DNA from: an uncultured Bacteroidota bacterium
Lineage (GTDB): Bacteria > Bacteroidota > Bacteroidia > Flavobacteriales > Flavobacteriaceae
Direction: 5' to 3'
Assembly: GCA_902606525.1 (NCBI GenBank)
Contig: CACLGW010000004.1
Location: 1-64,000 of the forward strand
Length of the DNA: 64,000 nt
Positions 9,972 to 20,694 of the stretch are shown here, piece after piece. Numbering within the stretch: the first letter of the stretch is position 1; each line of letters opens with the position of its first letter. The position numbers and the translations under genes were made by a program. The notes beneath the pieces are model-generated. The model was not told the origin of the DNA. It did no database searches and worked only from the letters and a program-made list of their open reading frames with translations.

Positions 9972-11321
9972 ATGGAAAACGTCAAAATTATTCCTCAAAC
10001 AAAAACCATTTTTGGACATCCAGCTGGATTATATGTACTTTTTTTTACAGAAGTGTGGGAAAGATTTTCATATTATGGAATGAGAGCCTTGTTTACTCTT
10101 TTTCTTGTAGCTAAAACTAATACTGATAATCCAGGATTTGGATGGACAAATTCAGAAGCGATTGCATTATATGGATGGTATACAATGTTAGTTTATCTGG
10201 CTTCAGTTCCAGGTGGATGGATCGCTGATAATATTTTAGGTCAAAAGAAAACAGTAATGTTAGGAGGTGTATTATTATGTGTTGGCCATTCTATTTTAGC
10301 TTTTGATAATGAAATAAGCTTTTATTTAGGTTGCTTTTTTGTCATTCTAGGGGTAGGAGGTTTAAAACCAAACATTTCTAGTATGGTTGGCGGATTATAT
10401 CCACAAGGAGATGAAAGAAGAGATATTGGATTTTATATTTTTTACATGGGAATAAATATCGGAGGTTTTGCTGCACCACTTCTTTGTGGCTGGGTAGGTG
10501 AGACCTTCAATTGGCATTATGGATTTGGATTAGCTGCAATCGGAATGTTTATCGGTCAAGTAACATATTTCTATGGGCAAAAATATTTAATTGGAATCGG
10601 AGATTTTATTGGTAAAACCTCACATCCTGATAATGATCTTAAAAAGAGAGAGTTGACTTCTGTTGAAAAAGACCGAGTTAAAGTACTTTTAATATCTTTT
10701 TTATTAATAATAGTTTTTTGGGGAGCATTTGAGCAAGCAGGAGGACTTATGAATTTATATGCAAAACAAAAAACTGATCGGATGCTATTGGGAATCGAGA
10801 TACCTGCATCCTGGTTTCAATCTTTAAATTCTTTTTTTATTATTACATTGGCTGTACTGGTTGGAGGTTTTTGGATGCGATGGAAATTAAAAGGTAAGGA
10901 AGCTTCTTCTCTTTATAAAATTGCAATTGGGATTTTAATTATGGGCATAGGTTTTATGTTCATGCGTTTTGCTGCTTTAGATTACGAAGTAGCTGGTAAA
11001 TCAGCAATGTATTGGTTAGTGTTAGCCTACTTGTTTCACACTTTAGGAGAACTTTGTGCATCACCAGTTTCTTTATCATTCATCACTAAACTTGCTCCCG
11101 TAAAGTATGCAGCATCTATAATGGGGCTATATTGGGCTGCTACTGGATTAGGGAATAAGTTGGCTGCAGGAATTGGAGGATTCGCTGAAACAGCTGGAGA
11201 AAAAGAAATCTTCACTGGAATTTTTATTTTTTGTACAATAATAGCAATTTTAGTATTAATTTTATTAAAACCTCTTAAAAGACTTACTCACGAAGCTGAG
11301 GAGCTTAAGGGGGTTTATTAG
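9972..11321 (+). CDS. POT-family (proton-dependent oligopeptide) MFS transporter
   Basis: 'FFTEVWERFSYYGMRALFTLFL', 'GGWIADNILGQKKTVMLGG', 'FYIFYMGINIGGFAAPLLCGWVGE'. Confidence 0.93.
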   Translation: MENVKIIPQTKTIFGHPAGLYVLFFTEVWERFSYYGMRALFTLFLVAKTNTDNPGFGWTNSEAIALYGWYTMLVYLASVPGGWIADNILGQKKTVMLGGVLLCVGHSILAFDNEISFYLGCFFVILGVGGLKPNISSMVGGLYPQGDERRDIGFYIFYMGINIGGFAAPLLCGWVGETFNWHYGFGLAAIGMFIGQVTYFYGQKYLIGIGDFIGKTSHPDNDLKKRELTSVEKDRVKVLLISFLLIIVFWGAFEQAGGLMNLYAKQKTDRMLLGIEIPASWFQSLNSFFIITLAVLVGGFWMRWKLKGKEASSLYKIAIGILIMGIGFMFMRFAALDYEVAGKSAMYWLVLAYLFHTLGELCASPVSLSFITKLAPVKYAASIMGLYWAATGLGNKLAAGIGGFAETAGEKEIFTGIFIFCTIIAILVLILLKPLKRLTHEAEELKGVY

Positions 11322-11325
11322 TATT

Positions 11326-11904
11326 ATGATTTCAAAAAAAAATATTATAATTAACCCTATAATGAAACTCGGTTTTTTTATTGCCATATTATTATTTACA
11401 TCTAAAAATATTTCAGCTCAAAAAATAGAATGGATGTCAATGTCTCAGGCACAAGAAGCTCAAAAGAACGAACCAAAGAAAATTTTTATGGACGTTTACA
11501 CTGAATGGTGTGGCCCATGTAAGTTATTAGATAAGAATACCTTTCAAAATCCTGACGTTTCAAGCTATATATCCAAACATTACTATGCAGTTAAATTTAA
11601 CGCTGAGGGTAATGAGGAAATAAGGTATTATGATCAGATTTTTAAAAACCCTAATTATGATCCCAATAGAAAAGGGCGAAATGCTACCCATCAGTTCACT
11701 CAATTTTTAGGAGTAAGGGGATATCCAACTATGGTCTTTTTTAGTGAAAATGGGGATCCAATTATGCCTTTAGTAGGGTATCAAAAGCCCAAACAAATTG
11801 AACTTTTCTTAAAATTGATAAAACAAGGAGATTATCAGGTTTTTTCAAAACCAGAAGATTTTGAAAACTATAGAAAGAACTTTATTTCTCGTTTCAGGGG
11901 ATAA
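11326..11904 (+). CDS. Secreted thioredoxin-family protein
   Basis: Signal-like N-terminus and 'DVYTEWCGPCKLLDKNTF' active site, 'GVRGYPTMVFF'. Confidence 0.88.
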   Translation: MISKKNIIINPIMKLGFFIAILLFTSKNISAQKIEWMSMSQAQEAQKNEPKKIFMDVYTEWCGPCKLLDKNTFQNPDVSSYISKHYYAVKFNAEGNEEIRYYDQIFKNPNYDPNRKGRNATHQFTQFLGVRGYPTMVFFSENGDPIMPLVGYQKPKQIELFLKLIKQGDYQVFSKPEDFENYRKNFISRFRG

Positions 11905-11924
11905 GTTTTGAAAAATTTTGAAGT

Positions 11925-13034
11925 TTAATTTACAGCATTAAATATTAAATTAGCTGTATTTCTGCTAGCTCCAATACCTCCAAGTTTTTGTTTTAATAGC
12001 TGATAATCCTGATTTATTTTATCGTGAGAATTTTTTTTTAAAAGTCTTTTTAATTGAAAGTCTAGTTTTTCAAATCTGCATTCATTTTGAATAAGTTCAA
12101 CAACAGCTTCTTTTTCAAGGATTAAGTTAACCAATGAAATATATTTAAGATTTACAACTTTTTTCCCAATCCAATAACTTAAATGACTACTCCTGTAGCA
12201 AACTATTTGAGGCACATTAAAGATAGCTGTTTCAAGTGTAGCTGTGCCACTAGTTACAATTGCAGCCAAACTGTAATCTAAAAGGTCATAGGTCTGTTCA
12301 TAAATAATTTTTAAGGGTGAAGATTTTATAAATTTATTATATACTTTAACGTCAATACCTGGAGCTCCTGCAATTATGAATTGATATTTCTTATTACAAG
12401 CTGAAACTTCAATAAAAAGAGGTAATATTTTTTTAATTTCCTGCAATCTACTTCCAGGGAGCAATGCAATAATAGGTTTTTTGGAATCTAACTTATTGAC
12501 CTCAAAAAAATCATTATTTTTTTTATATTCTTGTAATTGATCCATTATAGGGTGACCTACAAAATGAACAGGAAATTGGTGTCTTTCCTCAAAATAACTT
12601 TTTTCAAAAGGTAGTATTACGTATAATGCATCCAAAAACCTTTTCATTTTTTTTACTCGATTCTCTTTCCAAGCCCATACTTGTGGACTTATATAATAGT
12701 GATTTTTAAAACCCTTTTTTTTTGCCCATTTAGCTATTCGAAGATTAAAACCAGGATAATCTACATATATTATTACATCAGGGCAATATTGTAAAATATC
12801 TTTTTTACAAAGTGAAATATTACTCAAAAGAATGTGGAGATGAGAAATAACTTCCCAAAACCCCATAAAAGCAAGTTCTTTATAGTGCTTAACTAATATT
12901 GCCCCCTCTTTTTCCATTAAATCACCACCCCATCCTCTAAATTCCGCATTTGGATCTAGTTTATTTAAATTATAAATCAGTTTTGAAGAATGAAGATCGC
13001 CAGAGGCCTCGCCAGATATTATATAATACTTCAC
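11925..13034 (-). CDS. lpxB: Lipid-A-disaccharide synthase
   Basis: 'MKYYIISGEASGDLHSSKLI', 'YISPQVWAWKENRVKKM', 'LLPGSRLQEIKKILPL', 'VTSGTATLETAIF'. Confidence 0.95.
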   Translation of the reverse strand: MKYYIISGEASGDLHSSKLIYNLNKLDPNAEFRGWGGDLMEKEGAILVKHYKELAFMGFWEVISHLHILLSNISLCKKDILQYCPDVIIYVDYPGFNLRIAKWAKKKGFKNHYYISPQVWAWKENRVKKMKRFLDALYVILPFEKSYFEERHQFPVHFVGHPIMDQLQEYKKNNDFFEVNKLDSKKPIIALLPGSRLQEIKKILPLFIEVSACNKKYQFIIAGAPGIDVKVYNKFIKSSPLKIIYEQTYDLLDYSLAAIVTSGTATLETAIFNVPQIVCYRSSHLSYWIGKKVVNLKYISLVNLILEKEAVVELIQNECRFEKLDFQLKRLLKKNSHDKINQDYQLLKQKLGGIGASRNTANLIFNAVN

Positions 13035-13049
13035 AAGAGTTAAATTATT

Positions 13050-13343
13050 TCAAGTATTTATTTTCAAAAAAGCAATAAACATTACTAAAATTATTGATAA
13101 GGCAACTAGGCCAGCTGCAAAGGAAAATTTCTTTTTTCCAAGAGCTATAAAAAAAATAGGAAGATTTATCAAAGCAGCAATTGAGATCAAGCCACCAAGT
13201 TTATTTTGACGATAAAGACTTGATAAACTGTACTCAATAGTCGCATCAGAAAAAATAAATAGAAGAATTAATACTCCAAAACATGTCCATAGTGATCCAG
13301 CTATTATCCCCCAAAAAAAGTACTTATTTTTTACAAATCCCAT
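13050..13343 (-). CDS. Hypothetical membrane protein
   Basis: 97-aa ORF with about three hydrophobic segments, overlaps the surE 3' end by 13 nt. Confidence 0.6.
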   Translation of the reverse strand: MGFVKNKYFFWGIIAGSLWTCFGVLILLFIFSDATIEYSLSSLYRQNKLGGLISIAALINLPIFFIALGKKKFSFAAGLVALSIILVMFIAFLKINT

Positions 13344-14101
13344 GTATTAAGTTCTTGAATACTATGATGAGCGGTTAAATCAAATTTTGTTGGAACTATT
13401 GAGATGTATTTATTATTCAAAGCCCATTCATCTGTGTCTTCACCCTTGTCTTCATTTATAAAAGTTCCAGTTAGCCAATAGTATTCTCTTCCCAAAGGAT
13501 TTGTTCTTTTATCAAATTCTTCTATCCAATTTGCATTTGCTTGCCTGCAAATCTTAATTCCTTTAATTTCTTCTTCCTTAAGCTTTGGAAAATTTACATT
13601 GAGCACAACACCACTTGGTATTCCCTTATTCAATGCTTTAATGGTAATCTGAAGAATGAATTTTTTCAAGGGTTCGAAATCTGCGTTCCATTTGAAATCT
13701 AAAAGGGAAAATCCTATTGCTGGAATACCCTCTATACCAGCCTCAATGGCTGCACTCATTGTACCTGAATAAATGACATTTATGGAAGAATTAGAACCAT
13801 GATTAATACCAGAAACACATATATCAGGCTTACGATCTAATAGTTCATTAACAGCAAGTTTAACACAATCTACAGGAGTACCTGAGCAACTATATTCGAT
13901 CTGAGGACCATTTGTAACCCTTATTTTTTCGCAGTGCAAGGTAGAATTTATAGTAATTGCGTGTCCCATCGCAGACTGAGGGGAGTCTGGGGCTACAACA
14001 ACAACCTCTCCAATTTCATTCATAATTTCTATCAGTGTTCTGAGTCCGGGAGCTGTAATTCCATCGTCATTACTAACTAATATTAGTGGTTTTTTCTTCA
14101 T
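13331..14101 (-). CDS. surE: 5'/3'-nucleotidase SurE
   Basis: 'ILVSNDDGITAPGLRTL', 'VVAPDSPQSAMGHAIT', 'SGINHGSNSSINVIYSGTMSAA'. Confidence 0.95.
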   Translation of the reverse strand: MKKKPLILVSNDDGITAPGLRTLIEIMNEIGEVVVVAPDSPQSAMGHAITINSTLHCEKIRVTNGPQIEYSCSGTPVDCVKLAVNELLDRKPDICVSGINHGSNSSINVIYSGTMSAAIEAGIEGIPAIGFSLLDFKWNADFEPLKKFILQITIKALNKGIPSGVVLNVNFPKLKEEEIKGIKICRQANANWIEEFDKRTNPLGREYYWLTGTFINEDKGEDTDEWALNNKYISIVPTKFDLTAHHSIQELNTWDL

Positions 14102-14184
14102 AAATTTTATTTCATTGTAAAAGTAAGAAACTTTAAACGCATTCTTTTAAAATAAAATTAACAATAAACTTTTTAGAATATGCT

Positions 14185-14192
14185 TATATTTG
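14185..14192 (+). promoter_or_regulatory. Candidate Bacteroidetes -7 element TAnnTTTG (TATATTTG) upstream of the C-terminal processing peptidase gene
   Basis: Exact TAnnTTTG match in the intergenic region; no clear -33 TTG. Confidence 0.4.
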
Positions 14193-14205
14193 GGCGCTAT
14201 AAAGA

Positions 14206-16353
14206 TTGAAAAATAACTATGCCCTCATGAGAAAATACACCTGGATATTATCATTTACTTTAATTGGCTTCTTAGGGTTTGGGTATACCCTACAAAACGA
14301 TGAACCCAATAAAGATAAACTATTACTAGAAATCATTTCATACGTTCTAAATCGAGGACATTATGATCCAAAAAATATTAATGATACTTTCTCAGAGAAT
14401 GTTTTTTCATTTTATTTAGAAAATCTTGATGGTCAACATCGATTTTTCCTCAACTCAGACATCAAAAATTTCGAGGCTTACCGTTATAAAATTGACGATG
14501 AAATAAAAAATACTAAAATTGATTTTTTCAACATTACATTCTTAAAGCTCATGGAACGAATGGAACAAGTAGAAGGCTTTTATAAACAGTTACTTGAACA
14601 GCCTTTTGATTTTTCTATTAGGGATAAAATTAATTTGGATTATGAGAAAACACCCTATCCTAGAAATATTTTAGAATTAAAATCTCTTTGGAGAAAGCGT
14701 TTTAAGCTAAGTGCGATTGAAAATTTTACATCAAAGAAAGATGAAGAATATCAAAAAAAGGAACAAGAAGAAACCTATCAAATGCTTTCTGATGAAAAAA
14801 TAGAAAAAAATGCTCGAGAAGAAATCCTAGAAAACATGAATTATTTCTTTGAAAATTATAATGATCTCAAACGAAAGGATTGGTTTTCAATTTATATAAA
14901 CTCAATTGTTAGTCAGTTCGATCCGCATACTTATTATTTTGCTCCTAGGGATAAAGACCGGTTTGATATGTCGATTTCGGGTAAATTCGAAGGAATTGGA
15001 GCAAGATTAAGTAAGCAAAAACAACAAATTAAGGTTGTTGAGGTTATTTCCGGGGGTCCTGTTTGGAGGGATAATCTTTTAGAAGTTGGAGATGTTATTC
15101 TTAAAGTTAGACAAGAGAATGAAGAAGAGGCTATTGATATTTCTGGGATGGTTATTGACGATGCAGTAAAGCTAATTAAAGGCCCTAAAGCTTCAAGGGT
15201 ATTTTTAACTATTAAACGAGTAGAAGGAAATATTGAGGAAATTTCAATAACACGAGATATTGTGGAGCTTGAGGAAACTTATGCTAAATCAACACTAATA
15301 AAGGATGAATCAGGAGATTATGGTTTAATAGAGTTGCCTAAATTTTATATTAGTTTTGATGACTATAATGAACGTAATGCAGCAACTGATGTAAAAAAAG
15401 AGCTAGAGCAACTTAAATCTAAAAATATAAAAGGTGTTATACTTGATCTTAGAAATAATGGTGGAGGATCGTTAAAAACGGTTGTTGATATGACTGGTTA
15501 TTTCATCAAAGAAGGCCCAGTGGTTCAGGTAAAAAGTACGGGAGGGCGTAAAGAGGTTTTAAAGGACGTAGATCCGACAGTGGTTTGGGATGGACCAGTT
15601 GTAGTTTTAGTAAATGAGTTTTCTGCATCTGCTTCAGAAATTATTGCGGCTGCCCTTCAAGATTATAAGCGTGCAATTGTGCTTGGAAGTAAACAAACTT
15701 TTGGAAAAGGTACAGTTCAAAATATTGTCGATCTGAATCGAATGATTTCAGGTAGCACTTACGGAGATTTAGGGGCATTGAAAGTTACAACAGATAAGTT
15801 TTATCGTGTTAATGGACAGTCTACTCAATTAGAAGGCGTTAAAAGTGATGTTGTCTTTCCAGATAGATATGCTTACGTTGAAATGGGCGAGAAGGATCAA
15901 CAGAATCCATTGGCTTGGGATAGAATTACACCCACTTCTTACAAGCCTTCTTCTATTGCTAATTATAACTATGCCCTAGAACAGAGTAATAAAAGACTTA
16001 AAGAAAATCCTATTATAGAATTGATTAATGAACAAGCACTTTGGGTAAAACAACAACAAAATGATTTCAGTTATTTTTTAGATTATGAATCCTTCAAATC
16101 AGAGCGTGATACTAAAAAAGAATATGCCAAACGTTTTAAAAAATTATCTGAGTATGAATCATCATACGAATTTCAATGGCTTCCAGAAGCTGGTGCTAAA
16201 GATGTTCCAAATTCTGTAACTTCAGAAAAGCGTAAAAGAGCTCAAGAGGCTCTTAAAAAAGATATCTACATCTCTGAAGCTGTCAAAATTCTCAAAGATC
16301 TTTCTGCATCAATTCAAAGAAAACAACCAATTGCCCAAAATAAAAAACAGTAA
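14206..16353 (+). CDS. Carboxy-terminal processing peptidase (S41, Prc/Tsp)
   Basis: PDZ region, 'VILDLRNNGGGSLKTVVDMTGYFI', 'VVLVNEFSASASEIIAAALQDYKRAIVLGSKQTFGKGTVQ'; start may be the internal ATG (MRKYTWILS). Confidence 0.93.
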   Translation: MKNNYALMRKYTWILSFTLIGFLGFGYTLQNDEPNKDKLLLEIISYVLNRGHYDPKNINDTFSENVFSFYLENLDGQHRFFLNSDIKNFEAYRYKIDDEIKNTKIDFFNITFLKLMERMEQVEGFYKQLLEQPFDFSIRDKINLDYEKTPYPRNILELKSLWRKRFKLSAIENFTSKKDEEYQKKEQEETYQMLSDEKIEKNAREEILENMNYFFENYNDLKRKDWFSIYINSIVSQFDPHTYYFAPRDKDRFDMSISGKFEGIGARLSKQKQQIKVVEVISGGPVWRDNLLEVGDVILKVRQENEEEAIDISGMVIDDAVKLIKGPKASRVFLTIKRVEGNIEEISITRDIVELEETYAKSTLIKDESGDYGLIELPKFYISFDDYNERNAATDVKKELEQLKSKNIKGVILDLRNNGGGSLKTVVDMTGYFIKEGPVVQVKSTGGRKEVLKDVDPTVVWDGPVVVLVNEFSASASEIIAAALQDYKRAIVLGSKQTFGKGTVQNIVDLNRMISGSTYGDLGALKVTTDKFYRVNGQSTQLEGVKSDVVFPDRYAYVEMGEKDQQNPLAWDRITPTSYKPSSIANYNYALEQSNKRLKENPIIELINEQALWVKQQQNDFSYFLDYESFKSERDTKKEYAKRFKKLSEYESSYEFQWLPEAGAKDVPNSVTSEKRKRAQEALKKDIYISEAVKILKDLSASIQRKQPIAQNKKQ

Positions 16354-16359
16354 TCTCAA

Positions 16360-17436
16360 TTGGATTTAAAACGTGCTTTAAAAAAATTAAAAAAGGACGT
16401 TTGGGCCATTGCAAGCACCACTTTTATTTTGGTAATTTGTTTAACAGCAATTTTTGCCTATTACCTTTCTCCTGATAAAACTCAGTTTGCTAATCAAATG
16501 CATCTTTCAATACATTCTCAACCCCCTGGGTTTTCTTGTAAGTTTTTAATTATTCCTGTAACTGATTTTGCAGATAAAAAAAGTTTTTTTTTAGGAGATA
16601 TAAACACAACTGAGGAGATACCAATCAAGGAACTACTTTGGAAGAATAATGGTATAGCATATAAACGTTATGGAAATGCAACTGACTATTTTGAAGAAAA
16701 AGATTTTAGTCAGTTTCCTGAAGGCACAAATAGAAAAGACATAGAAGTAAATTACATAAAAGAAAAGTGTTTTATTTTGGGGACAGACAATTACGGTAGA
16801 GATCTACTAAGCCGAATGATTGTAGGCACAAGAATTTCAATTTCAATTGGATTTGTAGCAGTAATTATTTCATTGTTAATTGGTGTTTCTCTGGGGTCTC
16901 TTGCAGGTTTTCATGGAGGGTGGATCGATAATTTAATCATGTGGTTAATTAATGTTATGTGGTCAATTCCTACTCTTTTAATGGTTATAGCTATTACTTT
17001 GGCTTTGGGACGAGGTTTTTGGCAAGTTTTTATAGCTGTTGGACTTACCATGTGGGTTGAAGTCGCTAGACTTGTTCGTGGTTTAGTGAAATCTACGAAA
17101 GAAGAATTATTTGTAAAAGCAGGCATTACACTTGGATTTTCCAAAGCAAGACTTTTAATAAATCATATACTTCCATTATTATTTGCACCACTAATAGTAA
17201 TCTCGACTGCTAACTTTGCAAGTGCAATTTTGATTGAAAGTGGATTAAGTTTTTTGGGTATTGGTGCTCAACCCCCAATTCCTAGTTGGGGTAGTATGGT
17301 TAAGGATCACTTTAGATACCTACTAATTGGTAAACCTTATTTGGCAATCTTACCTGGATTGGCAATAATGAGTTTAGTTTTAGCTTTCATGATGCTTGGT
17401 AATAGTCTAAGAGACGCATTAGATGTAAGACATTAA
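16360..17436 (+). CDS. ABC transporter permease, DppC/OppC-like
   Basis: 'GTDNYGRDLLSRMIVGTRISISIGF', 'ILIESGLSFLGIGAQPPIPSWGSM'; TTG start. Confidence 0.88.
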   Translation: MDLKRALKKLKKDVWAIASTTFILVICLTAIFAYYLSPDKTQFANQMHLSIHSQPPGFSCKFLIIPVTDFADKKSFFLGDINTTEEIPIKELLWKNNGIAYKRYGNATDYFEEKDFSQFPEGTNRKDIEVNYIKEKCFILGTDNYGRDLLSRMIVGTRISISIGFVAVIISLLIGVSLGSLAGFHGGWIDNLIMWLINVMWSIPTLLMVIAITLALGRGFWQVFIAVGLTMWVEVARLVRGLVKSTKEELFVKAGITLGFSKARLLINHILPLLFAPLIVISTANFASAILIESGLSFLGIGAQPPIPSWGSMVKDHFRYLLIGKPYLAILPGLAIMSLVLAFMMLGNSLRDALDVRH

Positions 17437-18686
17437 TTCAAACGATTTGCGTCAAGATTTAAGTAGATAAAAAACATTAAACTAAATGCAATTAGATTGG
17501 TGCCCCCGTAACTTATATATGGTAGTGGTATCCCAACTGTTGGAACGAGTCCTAAGGTCATTCCTATATTGATAAAAAAATGAACGAACAACATACTAGC
17601 GAAACAGTATGAAAAGATTCTTGGGAATGGTTGAATATGTTTTTCTGCTCTGTAAAGAATTCTTAGTATTAGAATAGTAAAGAGAATTATTAAACCACTA
17701 CTTCCAATAAACCCCCATTCTTCACCTACTGTACTAAAGATATAATCAGTATGCTGCGCTGGCACAAAGCCTCCTTTTGTTTGAGTTCCATTTAAAAACC
17801 CTTTTCCAGAAAAACCACCGGAACCAATTGCTATCTTGGATTGATTTATATTATATCCAATTCCCTTTGAGTCATTTTCTAAACCTAGAATAATATTAAA
17901 GCGATCTCTGTGTCTTTGCTCAAAAACAGTATTAAATATAAAATTTACTGAAAAACTAAAAACAATAGAAACCACTAATCCGATTATGTACGGAGTTTTG
18001 CGAGTTTTAGGAGAGTAGTAAAGAACAAGTCCATAAATCAAAATGAAAATAATCAAAAAAGCCGTGCTCAATATTATTGGATCAAAAACTAGAGTCAGAA
18101 TAAAAATTAAAAGAAGACCTATTCCAAAATAAAGTGTTTTCATACTCATACCTTCACGAAGTAAAACAAAAAATAAACTTAAATAAATAAGAGCTGATCC
18201 TGCATCGGGCTGCATTAAAATAAGAATAATAGGAAGCATGATAATTAAAAATATTTTAAACAAAAAAGCTCTTTTATTTATATCCATTTGAATTGAGCTT
18301 AGATTACTAGCTAATAATAGTGAAGTGGTAATTTTTGCTAATTCTGAAGGTTGAAGACTAAAACCACCTATCAAATACCAAGAAGTAGCACCTGAAATCT
18401 TTTGACCAAATACAAACAAACCTATCAAGCCTAATATTGAAAGAATGTAAAAAACTAGAGATAAATGCTCAAAAAAATTTGAATTGATGTATAAAGTTAA
18501 GGGCAGAAAAAAAAGAGAAAATATAAAAATCCAAAATTGTTTACCAGCTGGTGAACCTAATTCTAATAATGAAACTGTAGCTTCAGATAAAGTTGTCGAA
18601 TAGATATTTGTAATTCCGAATATTATTAATAATAAATAGATTAATAGACTAAGCCAGTCCAGACGATATAGAACATTGTTAGTCAT
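17433..18686 (-). CDS. rodA: Rod shape-determining SEDS glycosyltransferase RodA
   Basis: SEDS motifs 'LQPSELAKI', 'QPDAGSALIYL', 'HTDYIFSTVGEEWGFIG', 'TVGIPLPYISYGGTNLI'. Confidence 0.95.
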   Translation of the reverse strand: MTNNVLYRLDWLSLLIYLLLIIFGITNIYSTTLSEATVSLLELGSPAGKQFWIFIFSLFFLPLTLYINSNFFEHLSLVFYILSILGLIGLFVFGQKISGATSWYLIGGFSLQPSELAKITTSLLLASNLSSIQMDINKRAFLFKIFLIIMLPIILILMQPDAGSALIYLSLFFVLLREGMSMKTLYFGIGLLLIFILTLVFDPIILSTAFLIIFILIYGLVLYYSPKTRKTPYIIGLVVSIVFSFSVNFIFNTVFEQRHRDRFNIILGLENDSKGIGYNINQSKIAIGSGGFSGKGFLNGTQTKGGFVPAQHTDYIFSTVGEEWGFIGSSGLIILFTILILRILYRAEKHIQPFPRIFSYCFASMLFVHFFINIGMTLGLVPTVGIPLPYISYGGTNLIAFSLMFFIYLNLDANRLN

Positions 18687-20694
18687 TAATCGTAAAAGGT
18701 TTACCTAGGATAGGTTTATCATATTCAGCCATTAGACTTCCATTGAGCATTTTATTTTCTAACCAATCGCGCTTTACTTCTCCCTTAAGATATTTTTCAA
18801 TCATTAAACTTGCAATTGGAGCCGCCCATCTCCCTCCCCAATAACCATTTTCAATAAATACGGCAATAGCTATTTTAGGATTATCTTTGGGCGCGAAAGC
18901 AATAAATATTGAATGATCTGTAAGTTGTGTTTTTTCATTTTTTAATCGTATAAAATTTTCAACTGTTCCAGTTTTTCCACAAACTTCAATTCCTTTAATT
19001 TTAGCTATTCGCGCAGTCCCTCTTTCTACCACCTGATGCATACCTTCAATTACTGTTTCAAAATGTTTAGCTTCAATAAGAGTTTGATTTTTTGGGTATA
19101 AAGAATCATTAATTTTTTTTGAATTTACTTTTTTGAAATGTGGTCGTTTAAAATATCCTCGATTAGCAATAGTAGCAGTAAAATTAGCCATTTGAATAGG
19201 AGTAGTTAGGATTTCCCCTTGACCAATTGCGTTGGAAACTAAAGTAGTAGCTCCCCAACTTCCTTTAGGATACCAGTTATCATAATAATTACTGCCAGGA
19301 ATAAATCCTCTTTTCCCAATTGGCAAGTCGTAGCCTAAAAAATTTCCCAATCCAAATTTTTCTAGATGTTTTCTCCATAAATCTACACCTTCAGCAGGAG
19401 TTGATTGACTATTTATTAAACGAACAAAAGTTTTAGCAAAATAACTATTACAAGAGCTATAAATTCCTTTGATTAAATCACTTTTTGTTCCAATAGGGTT
19501 ATGACATCCCATAAATGACCCTCGCCCATAATAATGTCCTTTATCACATGTAAAAACTGTCTCTGGCCTAATAACTTTTTCTTGAAGCCCAATAAGAGCA
19601 TTGAGTGTTTTAAAAGGAGAGCCCGGGGAATATTCAGCCTGTAGACTTCTGTCAAACAGTGGTTTAGCTATTGTATCTTTAACTAATTTATTGAAATACT
19701 TTGAGCGATCTCTACCTACTAGCATATTTGGATCATAGCTAGGAGCAGTTACTAAGGCTAAAACTTCTCCACTTTTTGGCTCTATAGCTACTATACCTCC
19801 TCTTTTATTAATCATAAGAGATTCTCCGTATCCTTGGAGCACAGCATCTATTGTTAAAGTAATATTTTGAGGAGCCTGCGGATCTAAATCAAATTTTCCG
19901 TCCTCATAGGGTCCAATAATTCTATTAAATCGATCTTTTTGAAAGAATTGAAGACCTTTTGTCCCACGTAACTCTTTTTCATAGTTTTTTTCAATCCCTT
20001 GTCTACCGATCATTTCTCCAAGATCATAATTTTTCATCAATTCATTTATTAGTGAATATGAAAAAACTGGCTTAGTCACTTTCTTTTTTAAAGATTCATT
20101 TTCTTCTTTGGAAGAATAATCACTATCACTAACTACTTTTTTAATTTCTATCAATTTAATCTCATCGATTTCTGTAAGTTTCGAAGATGAGATTTTTATT
20201 TCATTTTGATCTGTTTCACTTGTATAGCCTAAAATATTAGATCCTATCGGGAGTATATAGTCTCGAGTAGATTTTTTTTGAAAGTAAAAACCTGGAAATT
20301 TCCACATTTTCTCTTGAAGTTTAGATGTTTCTGCCATAGATAATTGTCTTACAATAACCGAAGGGAGCTTTTTAGAATAACTATTGGCATTACTTATTTT
20401 CTGGTGGATTTCTTCTTTGGAAATATTTAAACTTGAAATTAACTCGAGAGTATCAAAGGCATCTAAATTTTCTGGAACAATCATGAGATCATAAACAGGT
20501 TTATTAGCAACCCAGAGAGCTCCATTTCTGTCGTAGATCAAACCTCTAGTTGGGTATACAGGGCGTTTTTCTATAGCGTTACTTAATGAACGCTTGGAAT
20601 AATCTGAATTAAATAATTGAAGGGCTATTAGTTGGAAGATGAAAATTAACGAGCTTCCAATGATAAATGTCAACAAGACAATTTTACGAATCAT
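18679..20694 (-). CDS. mrdA: Penicillin-binding protein 2
   Basis: 'RGLIYDRNGALWVANKPVYDL', transpeptidase SxxK 'SPGSPFKT', 'SSCNSYF', 'CGKTGTVEN'. Confidence 0.95.
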   Translation of the reverse strand: MIRKIVLLTFIIGSSLIFIFQLIALQLFNSDYSKRSLSNAIEKRPVYPTRGLIYDRNGALWVANKPVYDLMIVPENLDAFDTLELISSLNISKEEIHQKISNANSYSKKLPSVIVRQLSMAETSKLQEKMWKFPGFYFQKKSTRDYILPIGSNILGYTSETDQNEIKISSSKLTEIDEIKLIEIKKVVSDSDYSSKEENESLKKKVTKPVFSYSLINELMKNYDLGEMIGRQGIEKNYEKELRGTKGLQFFQKDRFNRIIGPYEDGKFDLDPQAPQNITLTIDAVLQGYGESLMINKRGGIVAIEPKSGEVLALVTAPSYDPNMLVGRDRSKYFNKLVKDTIAKPLFDRSLQAEYSPGSPFKTLNALIGLQEKVIRPETVFTCDKGHYYGRGSFMGCHNPIGTKSDLIKGIYSSCNSYFAKTFVRLINSQSTPAEGVDLWRKHLEKFGLGNFLGYDLPIGKRGFIPGSNYYDNWYPKGSWGATTLVSNAIGQGEILTTPIQMANFTATIANRGYFKRPHFKKVNSKKINDSLYPKNQTLIEAKHFETVIEGMHQVVERGTARIAKIKGIEVCGKTGTVENFIRLKNEKTQLTDHSIFIAFAPKDNPKIAIAVFIENGYWGGRWAAPIASLMIEKYLKGEVKRDWLENKMLNGSLMAEYDKPILGKPFTIND

